Source: Labrenzia sp. DG1229
GTDB lineage: Bacteria; Pseudomonadota; Alphaproteobacteria; Rhizobiales; Stappiaceae
Direction: 5' to 3'
Length of the DNA stretch: 64,000 nucleotides
NCBI RefSeq assembly: GCF_000521215.1
Contig: NZ_KI928931.1
Coordinates: forward strand, 68,023-132,022
This document shows, piece after piece, positions 36,466-46,282 of this stretch (its first letter is position 1; every line of letters begins with the position of its first letter). Made by a program: the position numbers and the translations under genes. A model generated the notes under the pieces. It did not search any database, had not been told where the DNA came from, and saw only the letters and a list, made by a program, of their open reading frames with translations.

Positions 36466-37029
36466 ATGCCATCCTTGGAACGTTTGAAAACCACTTGGCC
36501 ATGGCTGCTCGTCGGCTTGCAGGCGGTTTGCGTCCTGTTCCTTGTGGGTGAAGAATTTGCCGATCTGTTCTGGGGGGAAACCCCAGGCACGGTGATCAAT
36601 ACCGACATTCTCGAAAATCTGGTTGTTTCGGTGTTGCTTGTCAGTCTTGTTGCGTCTGGCCTGGAAGTCAGAAGGGTGATGACCAGGCAAAAGCGCCTGG
36701 AAAACCAGGTAAAGGTGGCGTCAGGCGAATTTGCCGGCATGCTTGAAGAACATTTCGAGAAATGGGCGCTGACACCGTCCGAATGTGACGTTGCAATGCT
36801 GTGCCTCAAGGGTTTTTCCATCGCTGAAATTGCAGGTATTCGAAAGACTGCAGAAGGGACTGTGAAGGCGCAGTGCAACGCGATTTACCGGAAGGCAGGT
36901 GTGAGCGGGCGTCCGCAACTCCTCTCTCTTTTCCTGGACGAGCTTCTCTATGGAGCCGTTCTGGCCGATGGAGCAACGAACAACGGGCAAAGTGAACGCA
37001 GATCCCGGCTTCTTCAGGTTCAGGCCTGA
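36466..37029 (+). CDS. Membrane-anchored LuxR-type helix-turn-helix regulator
   Basis: 187 residues from ATG 36466 (GGGA seven bases upstream). Two hydrophobic helices (about 10-30 and 45-65, WPWLLVGLQAVCVLFLVGEE; LVVSVLLVSLVASG) are followed by a coiled region and a LuxR C-terminal helix-turn-helix (LTPSECDVAMLCLKGFSIAE ... TVKAQCNAIYRKAGV) at about 105-160. A membrane-tethered DNA-binding protein; it may sense a periplasmic or membrane signal. The flanking secreted PepSY proteins could be the sensor inputs or targets (inferred). Confidence 0.8.
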   Translation: MPSLERLKTTWPWLLVGLQAVCVLFLVGEEFADLFWGETPGTVINTDILENLVVSVLLVSLVASGLEVRRVMTRQKRLENQVKVASGEFAGMLEEHFEKWALTPSECDVAMLCLKGFSIAEIAGIRKTAEGTVKAQCNAIYRKAGVSGRPQLLSLFLDELLYGAVLADGATNNGQSERRSRLLQVQA

Positions 37030-37158
37030 GACAGTCACGTCCGCCTGTTTGTGCCAAGCGCTCGCGATTGATGGAATATCTTTAATTTGCAAGTCTTCTT
37101 CAAATACCCATTTCGCTTTGGGTAGCCGGCATTTGCCGTCACGATCCTGGAGTAGAAC

Positions 37159-37440
37159 ATGTCTCATTCAAAAACCTGTCGCGGTGTGCAAACCGGTCTT
37201 CTGGCGTCTTCCATCCTGATTGGAACCGGTGCTGTCGCGATCGCACAAATCCAGACCGGGGACACGGTCGGTACCTCGGTTTCGGAAATAGCGCAAAAGC
37301 TCGAGACCAGCGGCTACGACATTCGCGAGATCGAAGTGAAGAACAACCGCATCGACGTCGATGTTCTGCTGGATGGCAGCAAACTGGAAATCAAGGTCGA
37401 TCCCCGATCCGGCGAAGTGATAAGGGTCGAAATCGACTAA
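37159..37440 (+). CDS. PepSY-domain secreted protein (second copy)
   Basis: 93 residues. A signal peptide MSHSKTCRGVQTGLLASSIL...AVAIA then a PepSY domain: KLETSGYDIREIEVKNNRID then EIKVDPRSGEVIRVEID. GGAG sits about seven bases upstream. It shares the pattern (GD, AQKLETSGYDIREIE/SALTSQGYAVEEVE) with the protein at 36015 at low identity, so the two are diverged paralogues bracketing the LuxR gene. Confidence 0.78.
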   Translation: MSHSKTCRGVQTGLLASSILIGTGAVAIAQIQTGDTVGTSVSEIAQKLETSGYDIREIEVKNNRIDVDVLLDGSKLEIKVDPRSGEVIRVEID

Positions 37441-37505
37441 GCGTGATTTCACGGGCATCGTCTCAACGGATGCGAATCGATGCCGCCCGTTGAGCTCGGA
37501 TGACC

Positions 37506-37985
37506 CTAGTTTTCCCTGAGCGGCAGTGCAACGGTATCCTTGACCGTATTGACGACGATCCGCGACTGCACGTCCGATACCAGTGTGTTGTCCAGCAGCT
37601 TCAATCTCAGAAAATTGTCATAGGTCTTGATGTCGTCGGTCACGACCTTGATCAGATAGTCAACAGCTCCCGTGATCCGTTCGCAGGTCACGACTTCGGG
37701 CCAGTGATGCACCAGCTTGTCGAAGGTTTCCATGTTGTCCCGGCTGGGAACCGCGAGCTTGACGAAGGAATAGGCGACAAAACCAAGGCCCACCGACTCC
37801 CGGTCGATAATGGCCGTGATCTGTCGGATTATTCCTTGTTCCTTCAGCCGTTTGATCCTGCGCCAGCAAGGCGTCTGGCTCATTCCGGCTTCTTTTGCCA
37901 CTTCCGCAATCGACAGCGATGCATCGCGCTGCAAGACTCGGAGAACACGTATGTCAGACGGGTCGAGAAGATATTTGTCGGTCAT
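37506..37985 (-). CDS. Lrp/AsnC-family transcriptional regulator
   Basis: 159 residues. The N-terminal helix-turn-helix (LRVLQRDASLSIAEVAKEAG ... SQTPCWRRIKRLKEQGII) and the RAM domain with the ligand loop (CERITGAVDYLIKVV) are clear. Divergent from the indolepyruvate oxidoreductase gene across about 146 bp, so it probably controls it in response to an amino acid (aromatic or branched; inferred from the neighbour). Confidence 0.9.
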   Translation of the reverse strand: MTDKYLLDPSDIRVLRVLQRDASLSIAEVAKEAGMSQTPCWRRIKRLKEQGIIRQITAIIDRESVGLGFVAYSFVKLAVPSRDNMETFDKLVHHWPEVVTCERITGAVDYLIKVVTDDIKTYDNFLRLKLLDNTLVSDVQSRIVVNTVKDTVALPLREN

Positions 37986-38131
37986 TGCCTATTTGGGGAA
38001 ATTTTATGCGGTCTCTGGGTGATTACCCGTGACGATAGCACAGAATTTGCCCAAGAAAAGGATGATATTTATCTGACAGAGGCTGCAGCGGGGACGTGGC
38101 CGTCAGAATCGACGTTTCAGGAGGACGCCGG

Positions 38132-41100
38132 ATGAATGTACGTATGCCAACCGTTTCGCTGGAAGACAAATATGTTGCGAGCGAAGGACAGGTGTATCTG
38201 ACAGGAATTCAGGCGCTGGTCAGACTTGCGCTCGATCAGGCGCGCCTGAACCATCGGGCAGGTCTGAAGACCGGAGGCTTCATTTCCGGTTATCGAGGTT
38301 CTCCGCTTGCCGGATACGATACTGAACTGATGCGAGCACAAAGCCATCTCGACGCGTCCGACGTCGTCTTCAAGCCTGGTGTCAATGAGGAACTCGGGGC
38401 TACCGCGGTCTGGGGCAGCCAGAAACTTCGAGGCGAGGGTGGTGTTGGCAGGCCGACCGAATATGACGGTGTCTTCGGCATCTGGTACGGAAAGGCCCCC
38501 GGTGTGGACCGGGCTGGCGACGTCCTGCGCCAGGCGAATGCATCGGGAACGGACCGGAATGGCGGTGTCCTTGCACTAGCCGGAGACGACCATCTTGCCA
38601 AGTCGTCGATCCTTCCGGCACAGAGTGAATTTTTCTTCGAACATGCCGAAATTCCGGTCCTCAATCCCGCAGATATTCAGGATGTGCTGGATTACGGCCT
38701 TCATGGGCTGGAAATGTCGAGGTTTACCAGTCTGTGGACCGCACTGATCTGTGTTGCCGACACAATGGACGCCTCTGCGACAATCAATGTTTCACAGGAC
38801 CGGTTGCGGCTTATGCGTCCGCTGGACGGTGATCCGCGCAAGGACTATCGCCAGAATCGCGATCTGTTGCTTGGCAACCGTTTGGAAACCGAGCGGCTGG
38901 TCCGGGACCTCCGCATTCCGGCAGCCCAGAATTATGTTCGCACCAACGGCCTCGACCGCGTGACCTTCGGCACACGAGGCCAGGTCAAACTTGGCATCGT
39001 TGCCGCCGGCAAGGCCTACCGCGACCTGTTGCAGGCCCTTCACCTGATGGGTATCACCGAAGACTTCGCCAGGTCTCTTGGTCTGGCGGTTTACAAGGTT
39101 GCGATGACGTGGCCGCTTGAACCACTTGGGCTACGGGAGTTTGCGCGCGGAGCAGAACGTTTGCTTGTTGTTGAACACAAGCGCGCCTTCATGGAAACTC
39201 AGATCAAGGATATCTCCTATCACTGGCCGGAAATGAGCCGTCCGGAAGTGTGGGGCAAACGGCGCCCGGACGGTGCACCGTTCCTGTCTGATGTGCTGGA
39301 ACTTTCGGTGGCCGAATTGATCAAGGGGCTGATGACCTGGTTGCCCCAGGAAGTTGTTTCGGAAGAAATGGGCGCCGTGGCCAACCGGATGACCAAGCAG
39401 GTCATGTGGGCGCAGGGGCATGCCGAACGGGCTGCCCGTATTCCGTATTTCTGTTCAGGCTGTCCGCATTCAACATCGACCAAGACACCCGAAGGATCGC
39501 GCTCCATGCCGGGCATCGGCTGTCACGCGATGACCGAAATGGCTGGCCGGACGACGGAAGGCCAGATCGCAATGGGCGGCGAGGGTGTTCTGTGGGTCGG
39601 GCAACAGCCATTCTCCGGTGACAGCCATGTGTTTGCCAATGTCGGCGACGGAACGTATTTCCATTCCGGCATCCTTGCGATCCGCCAGGCACTCGCGTCG
39701 AAGGTGCCGATAACATACAAGATCCTTTACAACGACGCCGTTGCGATGACCGGTGGACAGAAAGTCGACGGTCAGTTGACCGTTCCCCAGATTACCCGGC
39801 AGCTGGAGGCGGAAGGCGTTGAACGGATCGCCGTGGTTTCCGAAAACCCGGAGGCATTCGGTACCTGGACACCCGTCGCACCTGGAACGAAAATCCACCA
39901 CCGGGATGAACTGATGGATGTCCAGCAGGACTTTCAGTCGTTCAAGGGTGTGTCGGTAATCGTCTACGACCAGACCTGCGCTGCGGAGAAGCGTCGCCGG
40001 CGCAAGCGCGGCCAGTTTCCGGATCCCGACAAGCGGCTATTCATCAACGACCGGGTCTGTGAAGGGTGCGGAGACTGTTCGGTTCAGTCGAATTGTCTTT
40101 CTGTTGAACCGCTGCCGACGCCTTTCGGCGAAAAGCGGGTGATCAACCAATCAAGCTGCAACAAGGACTTTTCCTGCATCAAGGGGTTCTGTCCGTCCTT
40201 TGTGGAAATCGATGGCGCAGCCCTTAGAAAGCCCAAGAAGGCCGATATCGATATCGACTTTCTGGCCGCAGAGTTGCCTCAGCCGGTGCTTGCCTCTCTG
40301 AAGGAAACCCGGAATGCTCTTGTTGCCGGTATCGGCGGGATGGGTGTAACTACAATCAGTGCGGTTCTCGCCATGGCGGCTCACGTTGATGGCAAGCAGG
40401 CGTCGACGCTGGACATGACCGGGCTTGCGCAAAAGGGCGGGCCGGTAACATCACATGTCCGCTTTGCCGCCAGCGACAAATCAATCGAGGGCCCGCGCGT
40501 GCCGACGGCAAGCCTGGATCTTCTGATCGCCAGTGATATGGTGGTTGCCACCAACGCGGATCAACTGGCTCTGGCGCGCCGGGGCCACACACTCACGGTT
40601 GCCAACACCAAAGTGGCACCGACAGCGGAGTTCGTTCTCAAGCAGACGCTGTCCTTTGACGAAAAACGCATGGATACGGCTCTGCGCGAAGCCTCTGGCA
40701 GCTATCTGGCGATGAACGCGGCGGAAATTGCCGAAAAGCTTCTGGGCGATGCCATCTACGCCAACATGCTGCTCGTCGGCATGGCCTACCAGAACGGTGC
40801 GTTACCGATTTCCGGTCATGCAATTGAAACAGCTCTTGAGCTGAACGGCGCGGCTGTTGCCAACAACATCAAGGCTTTCCGGGCCGGACGGGTCCTTGCG
40901 GCAGAGCCGGAAAAGCTGCTGAAAGCACTGCCATCGGAGGCAAAACAGCAGGTTCTCACAGTGAGCGAGAAAATCGCGTTGAATGAAAGAGAACTCGTTT
41001 CCTACCAGGATGCGGCGTATGCAGCCGGTTATCGCGACCTTGTTGAGAAGGTGAAGGCCGCTGACGAAGAACACGGAACTGGTACCTTGCGGTTGTCTCA

Positions 41101-41653
41101 GACAGTTGCCGACATGCTCTTCAAGGTTCTTGCCTACAAGGATGAGTATGAAGTCGCCCGGCTTTATTCTGATCCTTCCTTCAAGCAGAAGGTCGCACAG
41201 CGCTTCGAGAATCCGAGAAAGATCAGGGTTCATCTTGCACCGCCCATGCTGGCGCACCGCAAGGATCCGAAAACCGGCCGCCCGGAGAAGATTGCCTTTG
41301 GTCCCTGGATTCTCAAAGTCTTCGGTCTGCTTGCAAAGTTCAAGGCAGCGCGGGGCAAGTGGTATGACCCCTTTGGCGGGACAGCTGAGCGCAAGGCTGA
41401 ACGTGACCTGATTTCTCAGTACAGGTCCGACATCGCGGAGATCCTGAACCGGTTACCGGATGGAAACTACGGTCTGCTGGTCGAGCTGGCACGTGTTCCG
41501 GACCTGGTCCGGGGATTCGGGCCTGTGAAGGAAGCCAATCTCAAGAAGGCCGCTGAAAAGCGGCGCGTTCTCCTGGATCAGCTGAATTCGAGCGGAAGCG
41601 GCGGCGGCGACCGCAGTGAAACTGCGAACGAGTTTCTGGAAGCGGCTGAGTAA
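38132..41653 (+). CDS. Indolepyruvate:ferredoxin oxidoreductase, fused alpha-beta subunits
   Basis: 1173 residues from ATG 38132 (AGGAGG upstream). A single-chain form of IorA-IorB: N-terminal TPP-dependent 2-oxoacid domain (GFISGYRGSPLAGYD; GDGTYFHSGILAIRQ; LYNDAVAMTGGQ), a cysteine-rich cluster region (VCEGCGDCSVQSNC; SCIKGFCPS) and a C-terminal gamma/beta domain (GIGGMGVTTISAVLA). It oxidatively decarboxylates aryl pyruvates to acyl-CoA with ferredoxin, in catabolism of aromatic amino acids. Divergent Lrp gene. Length is typical of the alphaproteobacterial fused enzyme. Confidence 0.92.
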   Translation: MNVRMPTVSLEDKYVASEGQVYLTGIQALVRLALDQARLNHRAGLKTGGFISGYRGSPLAGYDTELMRAQSHLDASDVVFKPGVNEELGATAVWGSQKLRGEGGVGRPTEYDGVFGIWYGKAPGVDRAGDVLRQANASGTDRNGGVLALAGDDHLAKSSILPAQSEFFFEHAEIPVLNPADIQDVLDYGLHGLEMSRFTSLWTALICVADTMDASATINVSQDRLRLMRPLDGDPRKDYRQNRDLLLGNRLETERLVRDLRIPAAQNYVRTNGLDRVTFGTRGQVKLGIVAAGKAYRDLLQALHLMGITEDFARSLGLAVYKVAMTWPLEPLGLREFARGAERLLVVEHKRAFMETQIKDISYHWPEMSRPEVWGKRRPDGAPFLSDVLELSVAELIKGLMTWLPQEVVSEEMGAVANRMTKQVMWAQGHAERAARIPYFCSGCPHSTSTKTPEGSRSMPGIGCHAMTEMAGRTTEGQIAMGGEGVLWVGQQPFSGDSHVFANVGDGTYFHSGILAIRQALASKVPITYKILYNDAVAMTGGQKVDGQLTVPQITRQLEAEGVERIAVVSENPEAFGTWTPVAPGTKIHHRDELMDVQQDFQSFKGVSVIVYDQTCAAEKRRRRKRGQFPDPDKRLFINDRVCEGCGDCSVQSNCLSVEPLPTPFGEKRVINQSSCNKDFSCIKGFCPSFVEIDGAALRKPKKADIDIDFLAAELPQPVLASLKETRNALVAGIGGMGVTTISAVLAMAAHVDGKQASTLDMTGLAQKGGPVTSHVRFAASDKSIEGPRVPTASLDLLIASDMVVATNADQLALARRGHTLTVANTKVAPTAEFVLKQTLSFDEKRMDTALREASGSYLAMNAAEIAEKLLGDAIYANMLLVGMAYQNGALPISGHAIETALELNGAAVANNIKAFRAGRVLAAEPEKLLKALPSEAKQQVLTVSEKIALNERELVSYQDAAYAAGYRDLVEKVKAADEEHGTGTLRLSQTVADMLFKVLAYKDEYEVARLYSDPSFKQKVAQRFENPRKIRVHLAPPMLAHRKDPKTGRPEKIAFGPWILKVFGLLAKFKAARGKWYDPFGGTAERKAERDLISQYRSDIAEILNRLPDGNYGLLVELARVPDLVRGFGPVKEANLKKAAEKRRVLLDQLNSSGSGGGDRSETANEFLEAAE

Positions 41654-41678
41654 CTGACCCAACGGGATCGCGTATCTG

Positions 41679-41706
41679 AACCGGCGCTTCGTGCGCCGGT
41701 TTTTTC
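41679..41706 (+). terminator. Rho-independent terminator after the oxidoreductase
   Basis: AACCGGCGC, TTCGT loop, GCGCCGGTT then TTTTT: a 9-bp perfect stem 26 bp after the stop. Confidence 0.85.
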
Positions 41707-41750
41707 GGTGGCAAATCGATTGCTGGTCCGGAATCAAGCCGATGACTGTC

Positions 41751-41987
41751 TCAAAACCAGGTTTGGGCGTCGAAGCGTGTGGGCACGCGGCGGATTTTTT
41801 CCCACGTTCTGGCGTCTTCGTCCGCAACGATGTCGTCCAACAACTCTTCCGGGATGAGGCCCAGGGATCTGCGGCGTCGGCGGAACGCGAACCACGCAAC
41901 CAACATTTCGAGTACTGAGGTCACGGGCCTGTCCGGGGGAATGGATTTGCCACGATGTGACGTTGAAAACGGAATTACCTTGGACAT
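41751..41987 (-). CDS. Small basic DUF1127-like protein
   Basis: 78 residues from ATG 41987, preceded by GGAGGAGACA. The run VLEMLVAWFAFRRRRRSLGL then IPEELLDDIVADEDARTWEK resembles the DUF1127 pattern (basic helix followed by a short acidic helix), though the N-terminal half is longer. Possible RNA-binding or regulatory role by analogy; function not known. Convergent with the oxidoreductase; the AT-rich region lies upstream. Confidence 0.55.
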   Translation of the reverse strand: MSKVIPFSTSHRGKSIPPDRPVTSVLEMLVAWFAFRRRRRSLGLIPEELLDDIVADEDARTWEKIRRVPTRFDAQTWF

Positions 41988-41999
41988 TGTCTCCTCCAT

Positions 42000-42509
42000 A
42001 AAAAAATGTTCTCTTATTTTATTGGGGAGCGAGCGGCGATATTCAATAAAGAAAGGAAAATATTTTTAAATTAAATTATCATTCTTGAAACCCATCAATT
42101 CGATCATTGAGGAAAATGAAGGCGCGAGGACGACAAGGCGTGTCGAGAGATCCAAAGGCGAAACAACTGCGGAATGCAGAAGTAACGTGAAACGCAAATC
42201 CAAAAGGGTTTACGAAATCATGAAAAGCCTCCTGGATCCTGGACAAATTCGCAGATGCATCAAACTTTTTTCGAACGAATTTACAATTTTTTTCCTTTGT
42301 ATGCATCGCTGCGGTCATGGGAGGTCGGCGCCAATTTCTTTATATTTTTCAGATTCTTAATATCGACGGCGGTCAACAAATTATAATTTTCGGTAAATTT
42401 TTCACAAAGACAATTACATTTCAGACAAAGGTTTTGGGGGCTTCTTTAATTCTCCTCGCCATTTTCGATACCGACGCCCAAGGACAAATTTGAGAATTGG
42501 TATCAAAGC
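42000..42509. other. AT-rich intergenic stretch
   Basis: About 510 bp clearly lower in GC than the flanks (for example ATATTTTTAAATTAAATTAT near 42060). Short frames on both strands begin with TTG or ATG but have no family features. It is the likely promoter region for the DUF2336 gene and the small basic protein, or a relic. No RNA or repeat was identified by eye. Confidence 0.4.
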
Positions 42510-43595
42510 ATGAGTGAAGCGTTGAAAACAGAACTGGTGAACTTTTCGGAGCTTACCGGGGAAGCTGGAAACGCCCGCAAGGCGGAACTGGCCCGGCACG
42601 TTGCAGCCCTCTTTGCGCTGACGTCAGAGCGTTGCTCGGATGAACAGGTCGGAATTTACGATTCGGTCCTGTTTCGCCTCGTGGACATGGTGGAGGCGGA
42701 GGTTCGGCGATATGTTGCCGACCAGATGTCCGGTCTCAGACGCGGACCTCTGGATACCATTCGCCGGCTTGCCGATGACGATATCGAGGTCGCCGAGCCG
42801 ATCCTGGTCCGCTCGACCATTTTGAGCGACGAAGACCTGATCAAGATCGCCGAAAAGCGCGGAAACTCTCATTGCTACGCGATTGCACAACGCGAGGCTC
42901 TCTCCGAAAATGTGACCGATGTCCTGGTGCAGCAAGGTGACCTGAATGTGAAGCGCAAGGTCGCCAGCAACGATGGTGCGAACCTTTCCGACAATTCCAT
43001 TCATTCGCTGATCAGTGATGCAGCTTCAGACGCCACGCTTCAAAACTTTCTGAGCGACCGTGGCGACCTCGCAGAAGCGCACATCGCAAGTCTGGTCACG
43101 ATCGCCAGCGAAGAAGTCCGCAGAAAACTGCACGAATCGGGTCGCACCGAAGAAGCCGAACTTGTTGATGAAGCTGCCGACATAGCTGCGCAGCACATGT
43201 CCAACAATTACTGGCTTGGCCGATATGATTTTGAAACTGCCAAAGCCCGGGTGTTGTTGCTTGCAAAACGTGGAATGGTGAACGAAGCGGCATTGCGTCG
43301 CTTCGCGTCCGAAGATCGTTTCGCCGAAGCCGTTGCTACAATCGCCCTGTTGGTGCGCGGTGATGTGGAGGAAATCAGCCATTGCATGGTGAGCCCCAAT
43401 CCCGAGCCGTTCATCGTTCTTGCCAAGGCGTGCGGTTTTTCTGCAATATCAGTTGGCGCACTCCTTGCGATCGGGCCATGGCGCCACCGCCTTACCCCTG
43501 AAGTTCGCAGTGCAGCAGTGGCGCAATTCGGCCGGCTGACGGTCGCGGAAGCAAAACGCAAGATGGCGCACTGGAACCAGAACGTACTGAGCTGA
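42510..43595 (+). CDS. DUF2336 protein
   Basis: 361 residues, largely helical, in the DUF2336 pattern: LSELTGEAGNARKAELARHV, RYVADQMSGLRRGP, ADDDIEVAEPILVRSTILSD, EKRGNSHCYAIAQREAL. The repeat-like helical architecture resembles HEAT/PBS repeats. Function uncertain; associated with signalling or regulation in alphaproteobacteria. ATG 42510 matches the family start. Terminated by the hairpin at 43619. Confidence 0.82.
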   Translation: MSEALKTELVNFSELTGEAGNARKAELARHVAALFALTSERCSDEQVGIYDSVLFRLVDMVEAEVRRYVADQMSGLRRGPLDTIRRLADDDIEVAEPILVRSTILSDEDLIKIAEKRGNSHCYAIAQREALSENVTDVLVQQGDLNVKRKVASNDGANLSDNSIHSLISDAASDATLQNFLSDRGDLAEAHIASLVTIASEEVRRKLHESGRTEEAELVDEAADIAAQHMSNNYWLGRYDFETAKARVLLLAKRGMVNEAALRRFASEDRFAEAVATIALLVRGDVEEISHCMVSPNPEPFIVLAKACGFSAISVGALLAIGPWRHRLTPEVRSAAVAQFGRLTVAEAKRKMAHWNQNVLS

Positions 43596-43618
43596 TCTTT
43601 TTTCTTTCCCCATGAGTA

Positions 43619-43657
43619 CGAGACAAAGGCCCGGTTTGCTGCCGGGCCTTTGTCTCG
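43619..43657 (+). terminator. Long hairpin terminator after the DUF2336 gene
   Basis: A 16-bp perfect stem: CGAGACAAAGGCCCGG (43619-43634) and its complement (43642-43657) with a 7-base loop. Strong structure, only a weak T-run downstream (TCTGCC), so it could act in either direction or as a processing site. Confidence 0.65.
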
Positions 43658-43754
43658 TCTGCCTCATTGATGCAGGTGACCGGCTTTCTTTTAAATTCGC
43701 CGGAACCGTGCTTAACAGGGGCAAGGCAAAAAACGCGACTCGTATGGGGCTGAA

Positions 43755-46164
43755 ATGCAAGCACAACTCAACCATTCCCAACACTGGCTGTTTCGGTTTT
43801 CCATGGGGCGCCTTTGCGTCTCCACCGCGATAGCGCTGTTTCTCCTGGTGTCGGGGGCAGGTTTCGGTCAGCCGACGGTGCAGGCACAGGGATTGACCGG
43901 CGTCATCACAGGCATGGCTGCGGGCGATGATGCTGATAAATCCGATGCGGACGGGTCAAAGGCAGCCTCGGAGGAGACGCCGGCTGAGCAAAGCGTCTCG
44001 GCAGATGAGGGCGAAGGAGCAGGGTTCGTTCAGGAAGTCGACGTGTTTGTCGACCAGGCCATTTCAGCGCGCGACGTCTTCAAGGACATCCTGAAGGAAA
44101 TTCCCGTCATTCACGAAACGATGCTCACGACGCTCAAGGCAGAGGGGGAAGACCGAGGCCTGGGGTGGATCCCGGTTGCCCTTATCGACATTGCGGCAGG
44201 GGTCATCTTTGGTGTTCTCGCCATGACACTTCTTGCGCGCTGGGGCCGCCGTCAGTTTGCCAATATGTACAAGGCGGATGTCTACAGTCGATCCGACAAG
44301 ATCACCTATCTGCTGTTGCGCGCGCTTTTGATGATCGTCGGTGTCGCGCTGTTTTTTGCTGCCGCCGTTGTCGTTTACCTGACGGTTGGAACGGGCCTGC
44401 AGGCGGCCAACCAGACCGCGCTTGTCATATTCAGCGTGATTGCGGCGTTTCTGGTTTTTCGCATAATTTTTCTGAATTTGCTTGCTCCGGATGCCGACAG
44501 TCACCGTTTGATCAACCTGTCCAGTGAAGAAGCCGGCAGCTTGTATCGGGCTCTTCTGGCAGGCAGTGCCGTTTCGCTGTTTTCCGTCGGGTTCTGCCTT
44601 TGGATGGAACGACTAGGGCTTTCACTGGATGCCCACAAGATTGCGCTGATCGGCGCATCGGCCCTGTCTATGATCATTCTGATCGGAATTTCGATCGCCT
44701 ACAGAAAGACGATCGCCGGTCTGATCCGCGGCGAGGTGGAAATTGATCCACCAATCTGGCGTAAGATTCTGGCAAATATCTGGCACTTCATCGCCATCAT
44801 TTACTTTGCGATTGCCTGGGGCATTTCCGCGGTCCGGATACTTCTGGATCTGCCGGATGCAACCGGGCTTGTCGGTGCTCCGCTTCAGGTCATGCTGCTC
44901 GCGGCGATCGTCTACGGAATTCTGATCCTGATCATCGACAAGGTGCTGCTGCCGCGCCTGGATACTGCCGATGCGCAGTCAAAGATTGCGGAAGACATCA
45001 AGCGTACGGAAGAAAACGAAGGCGGTAACGAAGATCCCGAAAGCGCGATGGCGCAGGCGCGCGCTGAGGCAGCCGACAGGGAAGCGCTCAGATCTCCGTT
45101 CCGGGACCTTTTCGACCGAGGCGCCGCGATTATCGTGCTTTTCGGATCGTTGGATCTGCTGGCGTCGATGTGGGGTGTCCCTCTTGCGGGCAGCAGTTCA
45201 CTCATCGGGTCGTTCGTGGAAGTTCTGCTGGTCATGTTCCTTGGTTACATGGCTTACGAGGCGGTCAAGATCGTTATCGACCGCCAGATTGCCAAGGAAG
45301 CACCAGCCGATCAGGACGAAGAGGTTGAAGTCGGTGGAACCGGGGAAAGCCGAATTGCAACACTTCTGCCGATCTTCAGAAATTTCCTGCTGATTACCAT
45401 CGTGGTGATTGCAGCGATGGTGGTGCTGTCAGAACTCGGCGTGAATATTGCGCCGCTCTTCGCAGGTGCCGGTGTCGTCGGTCTTGCGATCGGTTTTGGA
45501 GCCCAAACGCTCATCCGCGATATTTTCTCAGGCGCATTCTATCTGCTCGACGACGCTTTCAGGAAGGGAGAATACATCGATATCGGCAGTGCCAAAGGGG
45601 TCGTGGAGAAGATTTCGATCCGATCGATGCAATTGCGCCACCACTCGTGGTGCCTTGACGACGATCCCTTTCGGAGAAATCCAGCAAGTCGAGAACTTCT
45701 CGCGCGACTGGGCTGTCATGAAGCTGGCGTTCCGGGTCACCTACGACACGGATGTCGAGAAGATGCGAAAAATCATCAAGAATTTCGGCAAAGAGCTGCT
45801 TGATGACGAGTATTACGGACCGATGTTCCTGGCTCCCCTGAAATCTCAAGGGATCATGTCCATGGAAGACTCGGCCATGATCGCGCGCGTGAAATTCACG
45901 ACAAAGCCGGGCAAGCAATTCGAACTTCGCAAGATCGTCTATGCGGGTCTGCAGGATCTTTTTGAAAAGAACGGCATCAAATTCGCGCACCGCCAGGTGA
46001 CGGTGCGTGTCGCAGGTCAGGATGAAGGCGCAGACAGACAAGGGTCGCCGACGGTATCACAATCCGCCCTGCAGGCCACAGCTCATGCTGCGGCAGCCGG
46101 TGGTGCGGCCGGGATATTCGATCCCGACGATGCGAACGGAGACGCCAATACCGATCAGCTCTAA
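43755..46164 (+). pseudogene. MscS-family mechanosensitive channel, coding frame broken by one base
   Basis: The frame opening at ATG 43755 has a signal sequence, several membrane helices (about residues 145-440) and the MscS pore helix and beta domain (VIAAMVVLSELGVNIAPLFA; GVVGLAIGFGAQTLIRDIFSG). It runs to a stop at 45803, but the conserved continuation ...RGALTTIPFGEIQQVENFSR ... DWAVMKLAFRVTY lies in another frame. Dropping one T at about 45645 restores one 802-codon protein ending at 46164. The break is either a real frameshift, a sequencing error or a recoding site. If repaired it would be an inner-membrane osmotic-release channel. The signal sequence may begin at 43803 instead. Confidence 0.82.
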
Positions 46165-46282
46165 ATCTGCAAGTTGAAAAATGCGCATATTCTGGTGCGC
46201 TTTGTTCAGCTGGATGCAAATCCATGGACCTTGCGGCTGAAATCCGATATCGGTCCGGCCAAAGATTACAAGCAGGACCGGA

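Noticed and set aside
42085-42360. Plus-strand 91-codon frame (TTG start) and its minus-strand counterpart 42079-42318
   Set aside because: Both lie in the AT-rich spacer with no family resemblance and no ribosome binding site.
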